DNA of 34,191 nt from Thermoplasmata archaeon (GTDB taxonomy: Archaea > Thermoplasmatota > Thermoplasmata > Lutacidiplasmatales > UBA184). The stretch covers positions 1 to 34,191 of the forward strand of contig JASHOP010000102.1 in NCBI GenBank assembly GCA_030041075.1, given 5' to 3'. The notes beneath the pieces were generated by a model, which was given only the letters and a program-made list of their open reading frames with translations, was not told where the DNA came from and made no database searches. Below are positions 7,292 to 14,956 of the stretch, piece after piece (the stretch's first letter is position 1; the number at the start of each line of letters is the position of its first letter). The translations under genes and the position numbers were made by a program.

Positions 7292-8593
7292 TTGAGCGGA
7301 CAGAATTCGGGCGGAACAGCGGGAACGACCGGGACGACGGGGTCCACGGGATCGACGGGAACGGACTCCCTCGGCTCGACCGTGAAGAGGCGGTCGAGCC
7401 AGGTCACGAAGGGGGTCGCGATCGGGATCGGCGTCGTCCTCCTCCTCGTCGGGATCGGGGGAGGCTACTTCCTGGGCGCGTATATCACGAAGACGAGCGC
7501 GACGACCGTGGACATCACGGAGGCGGGTTCGACGCTTCTCGAGCCGTTGATGGACATTTGGGGACCGAACTACACGAGCAGCCTCTCGAGCTCGCACGTC
7601 GTCCTGAGCCCGTCCGGAGGCGGCAGCGGCGACGGCCAGAGCTACTCCGAGGCCGGGACCGTCGACATCGGCGCCTCGGACGCCTACACCGCGAACAACC
7701 TGGGGGTCGTGGACGTACCCGTCGCGATCTCCTCCCAGCTGATCGTCTACAACCTGGGAACGAGCTTCCAGCACGTCCACCTCAACCTGAACGGAACGAT
7801 CCTCGCGGAGATCTACGAGGGCACGATCACCAACTGGGACAACGCCCTGATCAAGGGCGCCAACCCGGGCGTCACCCTGCCCGACCAGGCGATCACCCCC
7901 ATCTACCGGTCCGACTCGAGCGGCGACACGTACATCTTCACGACCTACTGCGACATGTCCTACCCGTCCTGGACGTACGGGAACTCGACCAAGGCGTTCA
8001 TCCCCCCGACCGGGACCAACCCCCCGGGCGGTGAGCCGGGCGACGGCAACATCGGCGTCGTCGACCAGCTCAACAACTATACGGGGGCGATCGGGTACGT
8101 CGGGATCAGCTACATGTCGTACGTGCTGGCCAACGACAAGTTCGGCTACGCGGCGCTCGGCGACAACAAGGCGAACTCCGCGGTCGGAGGCACCGTCGGC
8201 TCGAACTACGTCAACTGGTCGACCACGAACGTGAGCTACGACACGTCGCTCGGGCTCAACGAGCTCGACTACGCCGCGGACGGCCTGGCGGTCAGCCTGA
8301 TCCTCGGCGGCAGCCCGGCCGGTCCGACGACCTGGTCCGTGGGCGGGGGCGGAACCAACCCGTCGACCGCCGACCCGACGCCGTACCCGATCACCAACCT
8401 CGAGTACACGCTGATCAAGACGCACCCGGCCAGCCCGAGCCATCAGGCGTACGTCGTGGCGTTCGTGCTCTGGGCGGTCACCTACGGCAACAACGTGACC
8501 CGGTACCTGAGCCAGGTAGGGTTCAACCCGCTGACTCCCCAGCTGCTGGGATTGGACCTCGAGGCCCTGGCCACGGTCCAGATAGCCACGTAG
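7292..8593 (+). CDS. pstS: phosphate ABC transporter substrate-binding protein, membrane-anchored
   Basis: A 433-residue PstS. After a Gly/Thr/Ser-rich N-terminal tail (about residues 1-30, with GTTGSTGSTGT repeats) and a basic patch (KRRSSQVTK), one membrane helix (GVAIGIGVVLLLVGIGGGYF, about 40-60) anchors the protein outside the cell. There is no lipobox. The phosphate-binding fold starts at DITEAGSTLLEPL and includes SPSGGGSGDG and VDIGASDAY, the loops that hold phosphate in PstS. TTG 7292 is chosen because GAGGTG at 7279-7284 is a good ribosome-binding site seven bases upstream; the open frame at 7282 is another frame. It is the first gene of pstSCAB-phoU, with 15 bases to pstC. Confidence 0.92.
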   Translation: MSGQNSGGTAGTTGTTGSTGSTGTDSLGSTVKRRSSQVTKGVAIGIGVVLLLVGIGGGYFLGAYITKTSATTVDITEAGSTLLEPLMDIWGPNYTSSLSSSHVVLSPSGGGSGDGQSYSEAGTVDIGASDAYTANNLGVVDVPVAISSQLIVYNLGTSFQHVHLNLNGTILAEIYEGTITNWDNALIKGANPGVTLPDQAITPIYRSDSSGDTYIFTTYCDMSYPSWTYGNSTKAFIPPTGTNPPGGEPGDGNIGVVDQLNNYTGAIGYVGISYMSYVLANDKFGYAALGDNKANSAVGGTVGSNYVNWSTTNVSYDTSLGLNELDYAADGLAVSLILGGSPAGPTTWSVGGGGTNPSTADPTPYPITNLEYTLIKTHPASPSHQAYVVAFVLWAVTYGNNVTRYLSQVGFNPLTPQLLGLDLEALATVQIAT

Positions 8594-8608
8594 GGGCTGG
8601 CGGTTTCC

Positions 8609-9619
8609 GTGACCCCGCAGCCGGCCCCCGTCCCGTCCGGGGACCGGCAACCCGTTCCACCGCTTTCTCGATTCCTTCGCGCCTTAGCTCGCGGACCCTC
8701 CCGCGTCGGCCGCCCGCTCGCTCGGGCATGGCCGTACGCCCCCGCGCTGGTCCCGGTCGCCCTCACCGTGGCGATCATCGCCGTGCTCCTCGGCGCGAGC
8801 GGCCTCGAGAACTTCGGGCCGTCGTTCTGGGGATTCAACGCGACGAACTACGGGATCCTGATCTTCGTGATCGGGTCGTTCCTGACGTCCGTCCCGGCGC
8901 TCGCGATCGCGATGGTGGTGGGGCTCGGAATCGGCATCGCCTCGGCGACCTACCTTCCCCGGATCCTGGCCGCCTGGCTCGACCCGTTCGTGGACCTGCT
9001 CGCGGGGATCCCGAGCATCATCTACGGGCTCTGGGGGTACCTCGTCCTGGGCCCGTTCTTCGGCCAGTACGTCTTTCCGTGGACGTCCACGCGGCTCGCC
9101 TTCCTCCCCGGGCTGGCGGCGAACCGGCTCTCGCCCGCCCCGAACGGGCTCGGCCTGGCGCTGGCGATCGTCGTCCTCGTGCTGATGGTCCTGCCGATCA
9201 CCACGGTCCTGATGCGGGACGCGCTGAAGTCCGTCCCCCGGGACCTCTGGGAGAGCGGGCTGGCCCTCGGGGCGACCCGCTGGGAGGTGACCCGGCGGGT
9301 CGCGATCCCCTACTCGAAGCGGGGGATCTGGGGCGCGGCGTTCCTGGGTTTCGGCCGCGCGATCGGGGAGACGGTCGCCGTCTTCATGGTGATCGACCAG
9401 GCCGCGAAGATCCCGACGAACGTCTACGGCGGGACCTCGACGATGGCGTCGCTGATCATCGGCTCGATCGACGCGGCGTTCAACCTCAACGCGAGCGGCG
9501 TGACGGAGCTGCACTTCCTCGCCGAGCTCGCGCTCGTCCTCCTGGCGATCACGCTCGTCGTCAACGTCGCCGGACGCTGGATGGTCCGGCGGACCTACAC
9601 CGAGGTGGCAGGGCTGTAG
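8609..9619 (+). CDS. pstC: phosphate ABC transporter permease PstC
   Basis: A 336-residue inner-membrane permease for phosphate uptake. About 45 basic/proline-rich cytoplasmic residues precede the first helix (ALVPVALTVAIIAVLLG). The permease-ATPase contact (EAA loop) is ESGLALGATRWEVTRRVAIPYSKRGI, with the expected downstream GFGRAIGETVAVFMVI that is typical of PstC. Six membrane helices are expected. GTG 8609 begins 15 bases after pstS. It pairs with PstA to form the channel that PstB energises. Confidence 0.93.
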   Translation: MTPQPAPVPSGDRQPVPPLSRFLRALARGPSRVGRPLARAWPYAPALVPVALTVAIIAVLLGASGLENFGPSFWGFNATNYGILIFVIGSFLTSVPALAIAMVVGLGIGIASATYLPRILAAWLDPFVDLLAGIPSIIYGLWGYLVLGPFFGQYVFPWTSTRLAFLPGLAANRLSPAPNGLGLALAIVVLVLMVLPITTVLMRDALKSVPRDLWESGLALGATRWEVTRRVAIPYSKRGIWGAAFLGFGRAIGETVAVFMVIDQAAKIPTNVYGGTSTMASLIIGSIDAAFNLNASGVTELHFLAELALVLLAITLVVNVAGRWMVRRTYTEVAGL

Positions 9620-9628
9620 GCCCGGGCG

Positions 9629-10546
9629 ATGGCGACCGCGACGCTCCCCGGGAACCTCCCGGTCGTCGACGATCTGCGCCGGGACCGGACCGGCCACGTC
9701 CGGGGACGGACGATCGCCGACCGGCTGGTCGGATGGCTCCTGCCGCTCCTCTACCTGGTCGCGATCGTGCCGATCCTCGACCTCGTCTACTGGGTGGGGC
9801 GCGCGGCGCTCCCGACGTTCACCGTCGCGGTGATCACGACCGACCCGTCGGGGGCCGGGGGCGGGCTGTACGCCCCGCTGGTCGGCTCCCTCACGATCCT
9901 CCTGTTCGCCACCGGGTTCTCGCTCCTGTTCGGCTTCTTCGGCGGGCTCGCCACCGCGGAGTACCTGGCCGAGCGCGTCGCCGGCGTGATCCGGATCACC
10001 GCGAACGTGATGGCGGGCACCCCGGCGATCATCGTCGGGCTGTTCGGGTACATCGCGTTCGTCTCGTACTTCGGCTGGGGGTTCTCCCTCGCCGCCGCGT
10101 CCGTGACCCTCGGGGTGTTCATGACCCCGTACGTCTTCCGGGCGACCGACATCGCCTATGCCTCGGTCCCCCCGCACATCCGGGAGGCAGCGGTCGGCTC
10201 GGGAGCCCGGCCGCTGCAGTACCTCATGAAGGTCGCGACCCCCATCGCCCTCCCCCAGGTGCTGAGCGGCGTCTTCCTCGCGATGGCGATCGGGGTCGGG
10301 GAGACCGCACCGCTCTACCTGACCACGACCACGGTCGCGCTCCCCCCGCTCGGCTTCTTCCAGCCCGTGAGCGCGCTCTCGCTCTACATCTGGAGCGACT
10401 ACCAGACCGGCTTCATCCTCCCGATCGCGATCCACCGCGCCTTCCAGGCCGCGTTCCTCCTCCTCGTGATCGTCATCGGGCTCAACGTCCTCGTCCGGAT
10501 CGTGGCGTCGCGATCGCGCCGGCGCCTGGAGGGGCTCTACCAGTGA
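9629..10546 (+). CDS. pstA: phosphate ABC transporter permease PstA
   Basis: A 305-residue permease, partner of PstC. Helices are seen from WLLPLLYLVAIVPILDLVYWV onward. The EAA loop is REAAVGSGARPLQYLMKVATPIALPQ, and GVGETAPLYLTTT matches the PstA family signature. SGVFLAMAIGVGE and the C-terminal FLLLVIVIGLNVLVRIV are further helices. The start ATG lies nine bases after the pstC stop, and its own stop overlaps the GTG of pstB (GTGA), indicating coupled translation. Confidence 0.93.
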   Translation: MATATLPGNLPVVDDLRRDRTGHVRGRTIADRLVGWLLPLLYLVAIVPILDLVYWVGRAALPTFTVAVITTDPSGAGGGLYAPLVGSLTILLFATGFSLLFGFFGGLATAEYLAERVAGVIRITANVMAGTPAIIVGLFGYIAFVSYFGWGFSLAAASVTLGVFMTPYVFRATDIAYASVPPHIREAAVGSGARPLQYLMKVATPIALPQVLSGVFLAMAIGVGETAPLYLTTTTVALPPLGFFQPVSALSLYIWSDYQTGFILPIAIHRAFQAAFLLLVIVIGLNVLVRIVASRSRRRLEGLYQ

Positions 10547-11316
10547 GCGCCGCGCTCCCCCCCGACGGGGCCATCCTCTCGGTCGACGGGCTCGGGGTCA
10601 CGACCCGGGACCGCGACCTCCTCGACAACATCTCGATCGACTTCTCCGCCCGGTCCCTCACCGCGGTCGTCGGCCCGTCCGGCTGCGGCAAGACGACGTT
10701 CGTCCGCTCGCTGAACCGGATGACCGAGCTCACGCCCGGCCTCCGGATCCGGGGAACGGTCCGGTACCTCGGCCAGGACATCTACGCGAAGGGCGTCAAC
10801 CCGGTCGTCGTCCGCCGGCGGATGGGGATGGTCTTCCAGCGCCCGACCGTCTTCCCGATGTCGATCTTCGAGAACGCCGCGTTCGGCCTGAGGATCGTCC
10901 GGGCGGACGACGGCGAGGTCGACCGGGCGGTCGCCGAGGCGCTCCAGCGGGCGGGTCTCTGGGACGAGGTGAAGGACGAGCTCGACCGGCCCGCGCTCGC
11001 CCTCTCCGGGGGCCAGCAGCAGCGGCTGTGCATCGCCCGGGCGCTCGCCGTGCGCCCCCGGGTCCTCCTGCTCGACGAGCCGACGTCCGCGCTCGACCCG
11101 GGCGCGACCCAGCGGGTCGAGGCGACGCTCCAGCGGCTCAAGGAGGACATCGTGCTCGTCCTCGTGACCCACAACGTCGGCCAGGCCGCCCGGCTCTCCG
11201 ACCGGATCGCGTTCCTCCACTCGGGCCGCCTGGTGGAGGTCGGCGCCACCGCCGACATCCTCGAGCGGCCCCGGGAGAAGCTCACGGAGCAGTTCATCAC
11301 GGGGCGATACGAATGA
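10543..11316 (+). CDS. pstB: phosphate ABC transporter ATPase PstB
   Basis: A 257-residue ATP-binding subunit on the cytoplasmic face of PstCA. Walker A is GPSGCGKTT, the Q-loop is MVFQRPTVFPMS (the typical PstB QxPxxFPMS), the ABC signature is LSGGQQQR, Walker B is LLLDEPTSALDP, and the switch histidine is in VTHN. The line SLNRMTELTPG after Walker A is also typical of PstB. The GTG start overlaps the TGA of pstA, and the 3' end overlaps the ATG of phoU, so stoichiometry is probably set by coupling. Confidence 0.95.
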   Translation: MSAALPPDGAILSVDGLGVTTRDRDLLDNISIDFSARSLTAVVGPSGCGKTTFVRSLNRMTELTPGLRIRGTVRYLGQDIYAKGVNPVVVRRRMGMVFQRPTVFPMSIFENAAFGLRIVRADDGEVDRAVAEALQRAGLWDEVKDELDRPALALSGGQQQRLCIARALAVRPRVLLLDEPTSALDPGATQRVEATLQRLKEDIVLVLVTHNVGQAARLSDRIAFLHSGRLVEVGATADILERPREKLTEQFITGRYE

Positions 11317-12047
11317 CGGGCGGATGGGAGTACCGAAAGATCCTGACCGAGGACCACCACCGGGCGATGGCGGAATTGAAGCAGCATGTCGCGGAGATGA
11401 CCCAGCTCGCGGTCAGCATGGTCGCGGACGGGAGCCGCGCCCTCCTCCAGAACGACGCCGAGCTCGCCCGGTCCGTCGCCTCCCGCGACGTGGCGCTCGA
11501 TCGCTACGACCTCAACATCGAGCTCGAGACGATCCGTCTCGTCGCGGTGATGCAGCCCGAGGGCCCGGACCTCAGGACGACCGAGGCGGTCCTCAAGATC
11601 GCGAACTGCGTGGACCGGATCGGACGGCTCGGCTACGACATCTCCCGCTACCTCGCGGAGGGACCTGACCCGAGCGGAGGCGTGATCCCCGATCTGGTGC
11701 GTCGGATGGACGAGCGCGCCCGGGCGATGGTGGCGCAGTCGGTCGAGGCGTTCCTCGGCAACGACGCGCCCCGGGCGAAGGCGGTCTTCCCGATGGACGA
11801 CGAGGTCGACGCGCTCCACGGCGAGGTCCAGGGAAAGCTGATCGAGCTCCTGCGTCGGGGGGGCCCGGCCTCCGACCGGCTCGCCTACGAGCTCCTCGCG
11901 GCCCGACATCTCGAGCGGGTCGCCGACAACGCCTGCAAGATCGCGGAGAAGGCGGTCTACGCCATCACGGGCGAGCGGCGGACCGAGTACCTCCGCCGCT
12001 CGGACCAGTCGTCGGGCCCCCGGCCCGGCCCCGAAGCCTCGGGATAG
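11313..12047 (+). CDS. phoU: phosphate transport regulator PhoU
   Basis: A 244-residue protein made of two PhoU three-helix repeats. The repeat signature is seen as VASRDVALDRYDLNIELETIRLVAV in the first half and PMDDEVDALHGEVQGKLIEL in the second, each with the acidic ExxxD-type metal-binding pattern, followed by LAARHLERVADNACKIAEKAVY, the usual end of repeat two. PhoU restrains Pst uptake and signals phosphate state. ATG 11313 overlaps the pstB stop (ATGA). It is the last gene of the operon. A second PhoU-domain protein with a DNA-binding head is encoded at 13947. Confidence 0.93.
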   Translation: MTGGWEYRKILTEDHHRAMAELKQHVAEMTQLAVSMVADGSRALLQNDAELARSVASRDVALDRYDLNIELETIRLVAVMQPEGPDLRTTEAVLKIANCVDRIGRLGYDISRYLAEGPDPSGGVIPDLVRRMDERARAMVAQSVEAFLGNDAPRAKAVFPMDDEVDALHGEVQGKLIELLRRGGPASDRLAYELLAARHLERVADNACKIAEKAVYAITGERRTEYLRRSDQSSGPRPGPEASG

Positions 12048-12210
12048 GGGCCCGGGAGCCGGCCGGACGCCCGCGCGGCCGCCGAGCGTCCGATGAGGAA
12101 CCGGGCCGCAGCCCCGTCCGGGACGCGCGTCTCGGGACCCCGGGGGGCGGACGGTGAATCCGGAACGGTCCACCTCCTTCCCTGATCGACGCGGATCGCG
12201 GAGGGGTTTC

Positions 12211-12225
12211 CGGATAGGCTCTTAG
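12211..12225 (+). promoter_or_regulatory. putative tRNA-Glu promoter element
   Basis: CGGATAGGCTCTTAG lies 33-47 bases upstream of the mature tRNA 5' end, as expected for a BRE/TATA region and a short 5' leader. Its first 14 bases recur exactly at the promoter of the flaI-type gene (minus strand, 21877-21864). Confidence 0.4.
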
Positions 12226-12257
12226 CGCCGTCGGGACCTGCCGCACCGGCGGCCCGT

Positions 12258-12332
12258 GCTCCCGTAGTCTAGTCCGGTCAAGGATTCGGCGCCTTCGACG
12301 CCGCGACGTGGGTTCAAATCCCGCCGGGAGCA
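12258..12332 (+). tRNA. tRNA-Glu (anticodon UUC) with C at position 33
   Basis: The cloverleaf folds fully. Acceptor GCTCCCG (12258-12264) pairs with CGGGAGC (12325-12331). The D stem is GTCT with GGAT, and the loop holds A14, G15, GG and A21. The anticodon stem CGGCG (12287-12291) pairs with CGCCG (12299-12303). The T stem GTGGG pairs with CCCGC around TTCAAAT. The discriminator is A12332 and no CCA is encoded, as is common in archaea. The anticodon loop is CCTTCGA: UUC at 12294-12296 reads Glu, but the base before it (position 33) is C where almost all tRNAs have U. No intron is present. Confidence 0.93.
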
Positions 12333-12409
12333 GGGCCTTCGAGCCGCCAGGCACCCTGGCTCCGGGCGGTCCGGGTCGGGCTCGATCCTCGGCCGCCCCG
12401 GGGAACGTC

Positions 12410-12613
12410 TTGCAGTCGGTTCGCGTTCCAACACGCAAGTCCGTCCGGACCATCACGGTCACGGAAGAAGCGTACCGGCGACTGCTGGCGCCCACGGGGA
12501 GGTCGAAGAGCTCCTCCGAGGTCGTGGCCCGCCGGACCGGGCACCGGCCCCTCTCCGATTTCGCCGGGGTTCTCCCCCCGGACGCCGGATGCCCTTCGAT
12601 CCGCGACCGGTGA
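12410..12613 (+). CDS. VapB-like antitoxin, no toxin partner seen
   Basis: A 67-residue protein with a pattern of the archaeal VapB/UPF0330 antitoxin family: SVRTITVTEEAYRRLL (beta strand plus helix of the ribbon-helix-helix fold), then a polar stretch with SSSEVVARR and a short LSDFAGVL toxin-binding-like segment. TTG 12410 is the only fitting start near the conserved part; the frame is open further upstream into the tRNA. No PIN-domain VapC toxin follows. The DNA after it (12614-13050) has only unconvincing frames, one with the string DTNELLYG that faintly resembles the start of a PIN domain. It could be a decayed toxin-antitoxin pair or a solitary regulator. Confidence 0.45.
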   Translation: MQSVRVPTRKSVRTITVTEEAYRRLLAPTGRSKSSSEVVARRTGHRPLSDFAGVLPPDAGCPSIRDR

Positions 12614-13050
12614 GGATCGCTCCCGACGTCGCCGATCGGATCGCGGAGATACTCCCCGACGCCCATTTCTCCATCGATCCGGCGGAGGGATGGCCGAAGG
12701 CAGCGGGTCTCGTGACACAAACGAGCTGCTGTACGGTCGGTCGTGTAGAGAGAGCTGTCCCCGACCCGGGGCTCCGTCACCCCGCTCCGATCGCGGATCG
12801 ACGCCCCCGCACCGGCCGCCGTGCACCCACACCGCCCGGCCGAGCCTCGTCCGGCGGTCCGTCAGGAGGGATGACCCGGTATCGAGCGGGCTCGTGACCG
12901 CCGGTGGTGAGTTCGGATTATCATCGCGCAGACCGGTTCCCGAGCGGGGGTGAGACGATCTCCGCAGGTTCGAGCGCGGCGCCGAACGCCAGGGTCGCGG
13001 GAGGGTCACCACCGGCGGTCTCGTCGGCCAAAGGCTACCGAGGCGTCGCG
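12614..13050. other. 437-base stretch without a convincing gene
   Basis: Several frames are open on both strands but none shows a recognisable family, a good start signal or a plausible protein composition (they are Arg/Pro/Ser-rich, as expected of shadows in GC-rich DNA). It may contain the remains of a toxin gene that once followed the VapB-like antitoxin. I see no RNA gene or clear repeat here. Confidence 0.4.
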
Positions 13051-13695
13051 ATGGAGGGTTCGATCGCGCGATGGTACGCGCGGACCCGAGGTACCGAAAC
13101 CCAGCTCGCGCTCTGGCGGCGACAGGCGATCGAAGCGACCCAGGACCTGCCGTTGGGGGCCGAGGTTCTCGAAGTCGCACCCGGACCCGGATTCTTCTCG
13201 ATCGAACTCGCGAAGCTCGGCCGCGTCCACGTGACCGCGCTCGAGATCAGCCACACATTCGTGGAGATGGCGACCGCGAACGCACGCCGGGCCGGCGTCG
13301 CGGTCCGCATCGAGCCGGGGGATGCGGCCCAGCTACCGTTCCCCGACCGCTCGTTCGACCGAGTGCTCTGCCAGGCCGCGTTCAAGAACTTCAGCCGCCC
13401 CCAGGCTGCGGTCAACGAGATCTATCGGGTGCTCCGCCCGGGGGGAACCGCCTGGATCGACGACATGCGCCACGACGCCACTAACCTCGCCATCCGGCAG
13501 GAGGTCGCCGCGATGCATCTGCCGGCGTTCCGGGCGTTCCTGACGGCATGGACGCTCCGGTCCCTCCGGCGCCGCGCGTATACCGCGGCCGGTTTCCAAG
13601 AGTTCGCTCGAGCGAGCCCGTTCGGGTCGTGCGAGATGCAGCTGTCTCCGATCGGTCTCGGGGTCCGGCTCCGCCGACCGGTGGAAGGTACCTGA
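13051..13695 (+). CDS. class I SAM-dependent methyltransferase (UbiE/MenG-like fold)
   Basis: A 214-residue methyltransferase. SAM-binding motif I is VLEVAPGPGFFSIEL at about residues 35-50, the acidic residue of motif II is in VTALEISHTFVEMA, motif III is GDAAQLPFPDRSFD, and the post-motif is IYRVLRPGGTAWIDDM. The proline in APGPG instead of the more common GxGTG is seen in many members. The substrate is unknown. ATG 13051 is preferred over the in-frame start at 12904: the extra N-terminus is Ser/Gly/Pro-rich, and GAGG lies 7-10 bases upstream of 13051. It is a lone gene between the antitoxin and the Pho regulator. Confidence 0.8.
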   Translation: MEGSIARWYARTRGTETQLALWRRQAIEATQDLPLGAEVLEVAPGPGFFSIELAKLGRVHVTALEISHTFVEMATANARRAGVAVRIEPGDAAQLPFPDRSFDRVLCQAAFKNFSRPQAAVNEIYRVLRPGGTAWIDDMRHDATNLAIRQEVAAMHLPAFRAFLTAWTLRSLRRRAYTAAGFQEFARASPFGSCEMQLSPIGLGVRLRRPVEGT

Positions 13696-13877
13696 GCTCC
13701 GCCGATTCCGCCTTGTGGGTGCCCGGTCACGTGGAGGCGAACTCGAGAAGCCGGTGGATCCGGTCGCCGATCCGCGTCCTCTTGGGGGCCGAGCTTAGGG
13801 CGGACCGGTACCGACCCGACTCAATCTCGTCGTGGTCCCGCGCCGAGCTCCCTGCGCCAGTCTGGAGGTGATTACCA

Positions 13878-13903
13878 TTGGAATATATAGTCTATATTTT
13901 CAA
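13878..13903. promoter_or_regulatory. palindromic AT-rich operator/promoter of the AbrB-PhoU gene
   Basis: TTGGAATATATAG-T-CTATATTTTCAA is a near-perfect 26-base inverted repeat (right arm reversed: TTGAAAATATAG) and also contains the only TATA boxes before the gene at 13947. The right arm with its flanks (13886-13904, read on the minus strand) matches 15 of 19 bases of a site in the pst promoter (7145-7163). A dimeric DNA-binding protein bound here would block TBP. The AbrB-type head of the downstream protein is an obvious candidate, giving autoregulation. Confidence 0.6.
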
Positions 13904-13946
13904 TGCTTAAGCCTACGTAGGATGTACGACGTCCGGGCCGCTCCCC

Positions 13947-14954
13947 ATGGAAGGCCGGAAGCTCCAGCTCGCAGGCAAGTCGACGTTCCTCGTTTCGCTG
14001 CCCAAGCGGTGGGTCACGGGCGCCGGCCTCAAGGCCGGCGACACGCTGTTCGTCGATACCCAGTCGGACGGATCGGTGTCGATCCGCCAGCAGTCGGGGA
14101 CGCGCCCCGCCATCCGCCGCAAGTCGTTCCACGAGCGCGGGGAGAACACGCGGGAGCACCTGCTGCGGAAGTTCATCGGGGCCTACGTCTCGGGGTTCGG
14201 CCTCATCGAGGTCCACTTCACCCCCGCCCGGGGCCCGTTCGTGCGGAGGGTGGCGCGGGAGTTCTGCCGCCTCGTGATCGGCCCGGAGGTGATCGAGGAG
14301 ACCCCGAACTCGATCCTGATCCAGGACCTCTCCGACCCGTCGGAGCTGAGCTCGGAGAAGTGCCTGCGCCGGATGCACCTCACGGTGCGCGCGATGCTGG
14401 ACGACGCGGTCGGCGCCCTCAAGAACGCCGACGACTCGATCGCGCACGACGTCGATCTCCGCAGCCAGGACGTCAACCGCCTCTACTGGATGGTGGCCAA
14501 GCAGAACCACCTGGCCCGCACCTCGACGTCGGAGGGGACCGCCGCCGCCGCGGTCCAGGGCCACCGTCTCATCGCCAAGCTGCTCCAGCGCATCGGAGAG
14601 CACGCCCAGCGGATCGCCGCGACCGCGCCCGTGGTCGCCCGGGAGAAGAGCGGCGACCCGAGGCTTCTCGAGCAGCTCGCCGAGGCGCGCAGCTCGGCCG
14701 TCGCCATCCTCGACAAGGCGTTCCACGCCCTCGTCACCCAGAACATCGAGGCCGCGAACGAGGCGATCGACGCCCGGGCCGCCCACCAGCGTCTCATCGA
14801 CGCGCTGGCGCACCGCGTGGCGACGCGCCGGGGCGAGAGCCTTCTCGCCCTGGGGTCGATTGTGGACAGCCTCGACCGGACCGCGGTCTACGCGTCGGAG
14901 ATCGCCGAGGAGGCGATCGACCTCGCGGTGTTCTTGGAGCCCGGCGTGGCGTAG
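13947..14954 (+). CDS. phosphate-responsive regulator: AbrB-type DNA-binding domain plus PhoU domain
   Basis: A 335-residue protein. Residues 1 to about 50 form a SpoVT/AbrB swapped-hairpin DNA-binding domain (LAGKSTFLVSLPKRWV, then GLKAGDTLFVD), as in archaeal phosphate-uptake regulators. From about 110 to the end it is a PhoU domain, all helical, with repeats such as DLRSQDVNRLYWMVAKQNHL and RVATRRGESLLALGSIVDSLDRTAVYASEIAEEAIDLAVF. The combination is known in archaea and is thought to replace the bacterial PhoB/PhoR pair; its target is probably the pst operon 2 kb upstream. The promoter carries a palindrome that shares sequence with the pst promoter. ATG 13947 is the first start giving the AbrB fold. 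It converges on the AAA ATPase gene with only two bases between stops. Confidence 0.88.
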   Translation: MEGRKLQLAGKSTFLVSLPKRWVTGAGLKAGDTLFVDTQSDGSVSIRQQSGTRPAIRRKSFHERGENTREHLLRKFIGAYVSGFGLIEVHFTPARGPFVRRVAREFCRLVIGPEVIEETPNSILIQDLSDPSELSSEKCLRRMHLTVRAMLDDAVGALKNADDSIAHDVDLRSQDVNRLYWMVAKQNHLARTSTSEGTAAAAVQGHRLIAKLLQRIGEHAQRIAATAPVVAREKSGDPRLLEQLAEARSSAVAILDKAFHALVTQNIEAANEAIDARAAHQRLIDALAHRVATRRGESLLALGSIVDSLDRTAVYASEIAEEAIDLAVFLEPGVA

Positions 14955-14956
14955 GG

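Noticed and set aside
8728-10542. Plus frame upstream of pstB in the same frame, adding over 600 residues
   Set aside because: This part is a shadow of pstC and pstA; GTG 10543 overlapping the pstA stop is the natural pstB start.
12258-12613. tRNA-Glu as integration site of a mobile element
   Set aside because: No integrase, no duplicated tRNA 3' end in the window.
13727-13832. Short minus-strand frame with gene-like codon use (SGRYRSALSSAP, then RIGDRIHRLLEF)
   Set aside because: No start codon or promoter at a sensible place and no recognised family; could be a gene remnant, but the evidence is too thin to list it.
13864-13880. Perfect Shine-Dalgarno GGAGGTGAT with ATT five bases after it, just before the palindrome
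   Set aside because: The frame that would start there runs antisense through other genes and has no family; the string lies upstream of the promoter's own TATA box, so it would not be transcribed with the regulator gene.
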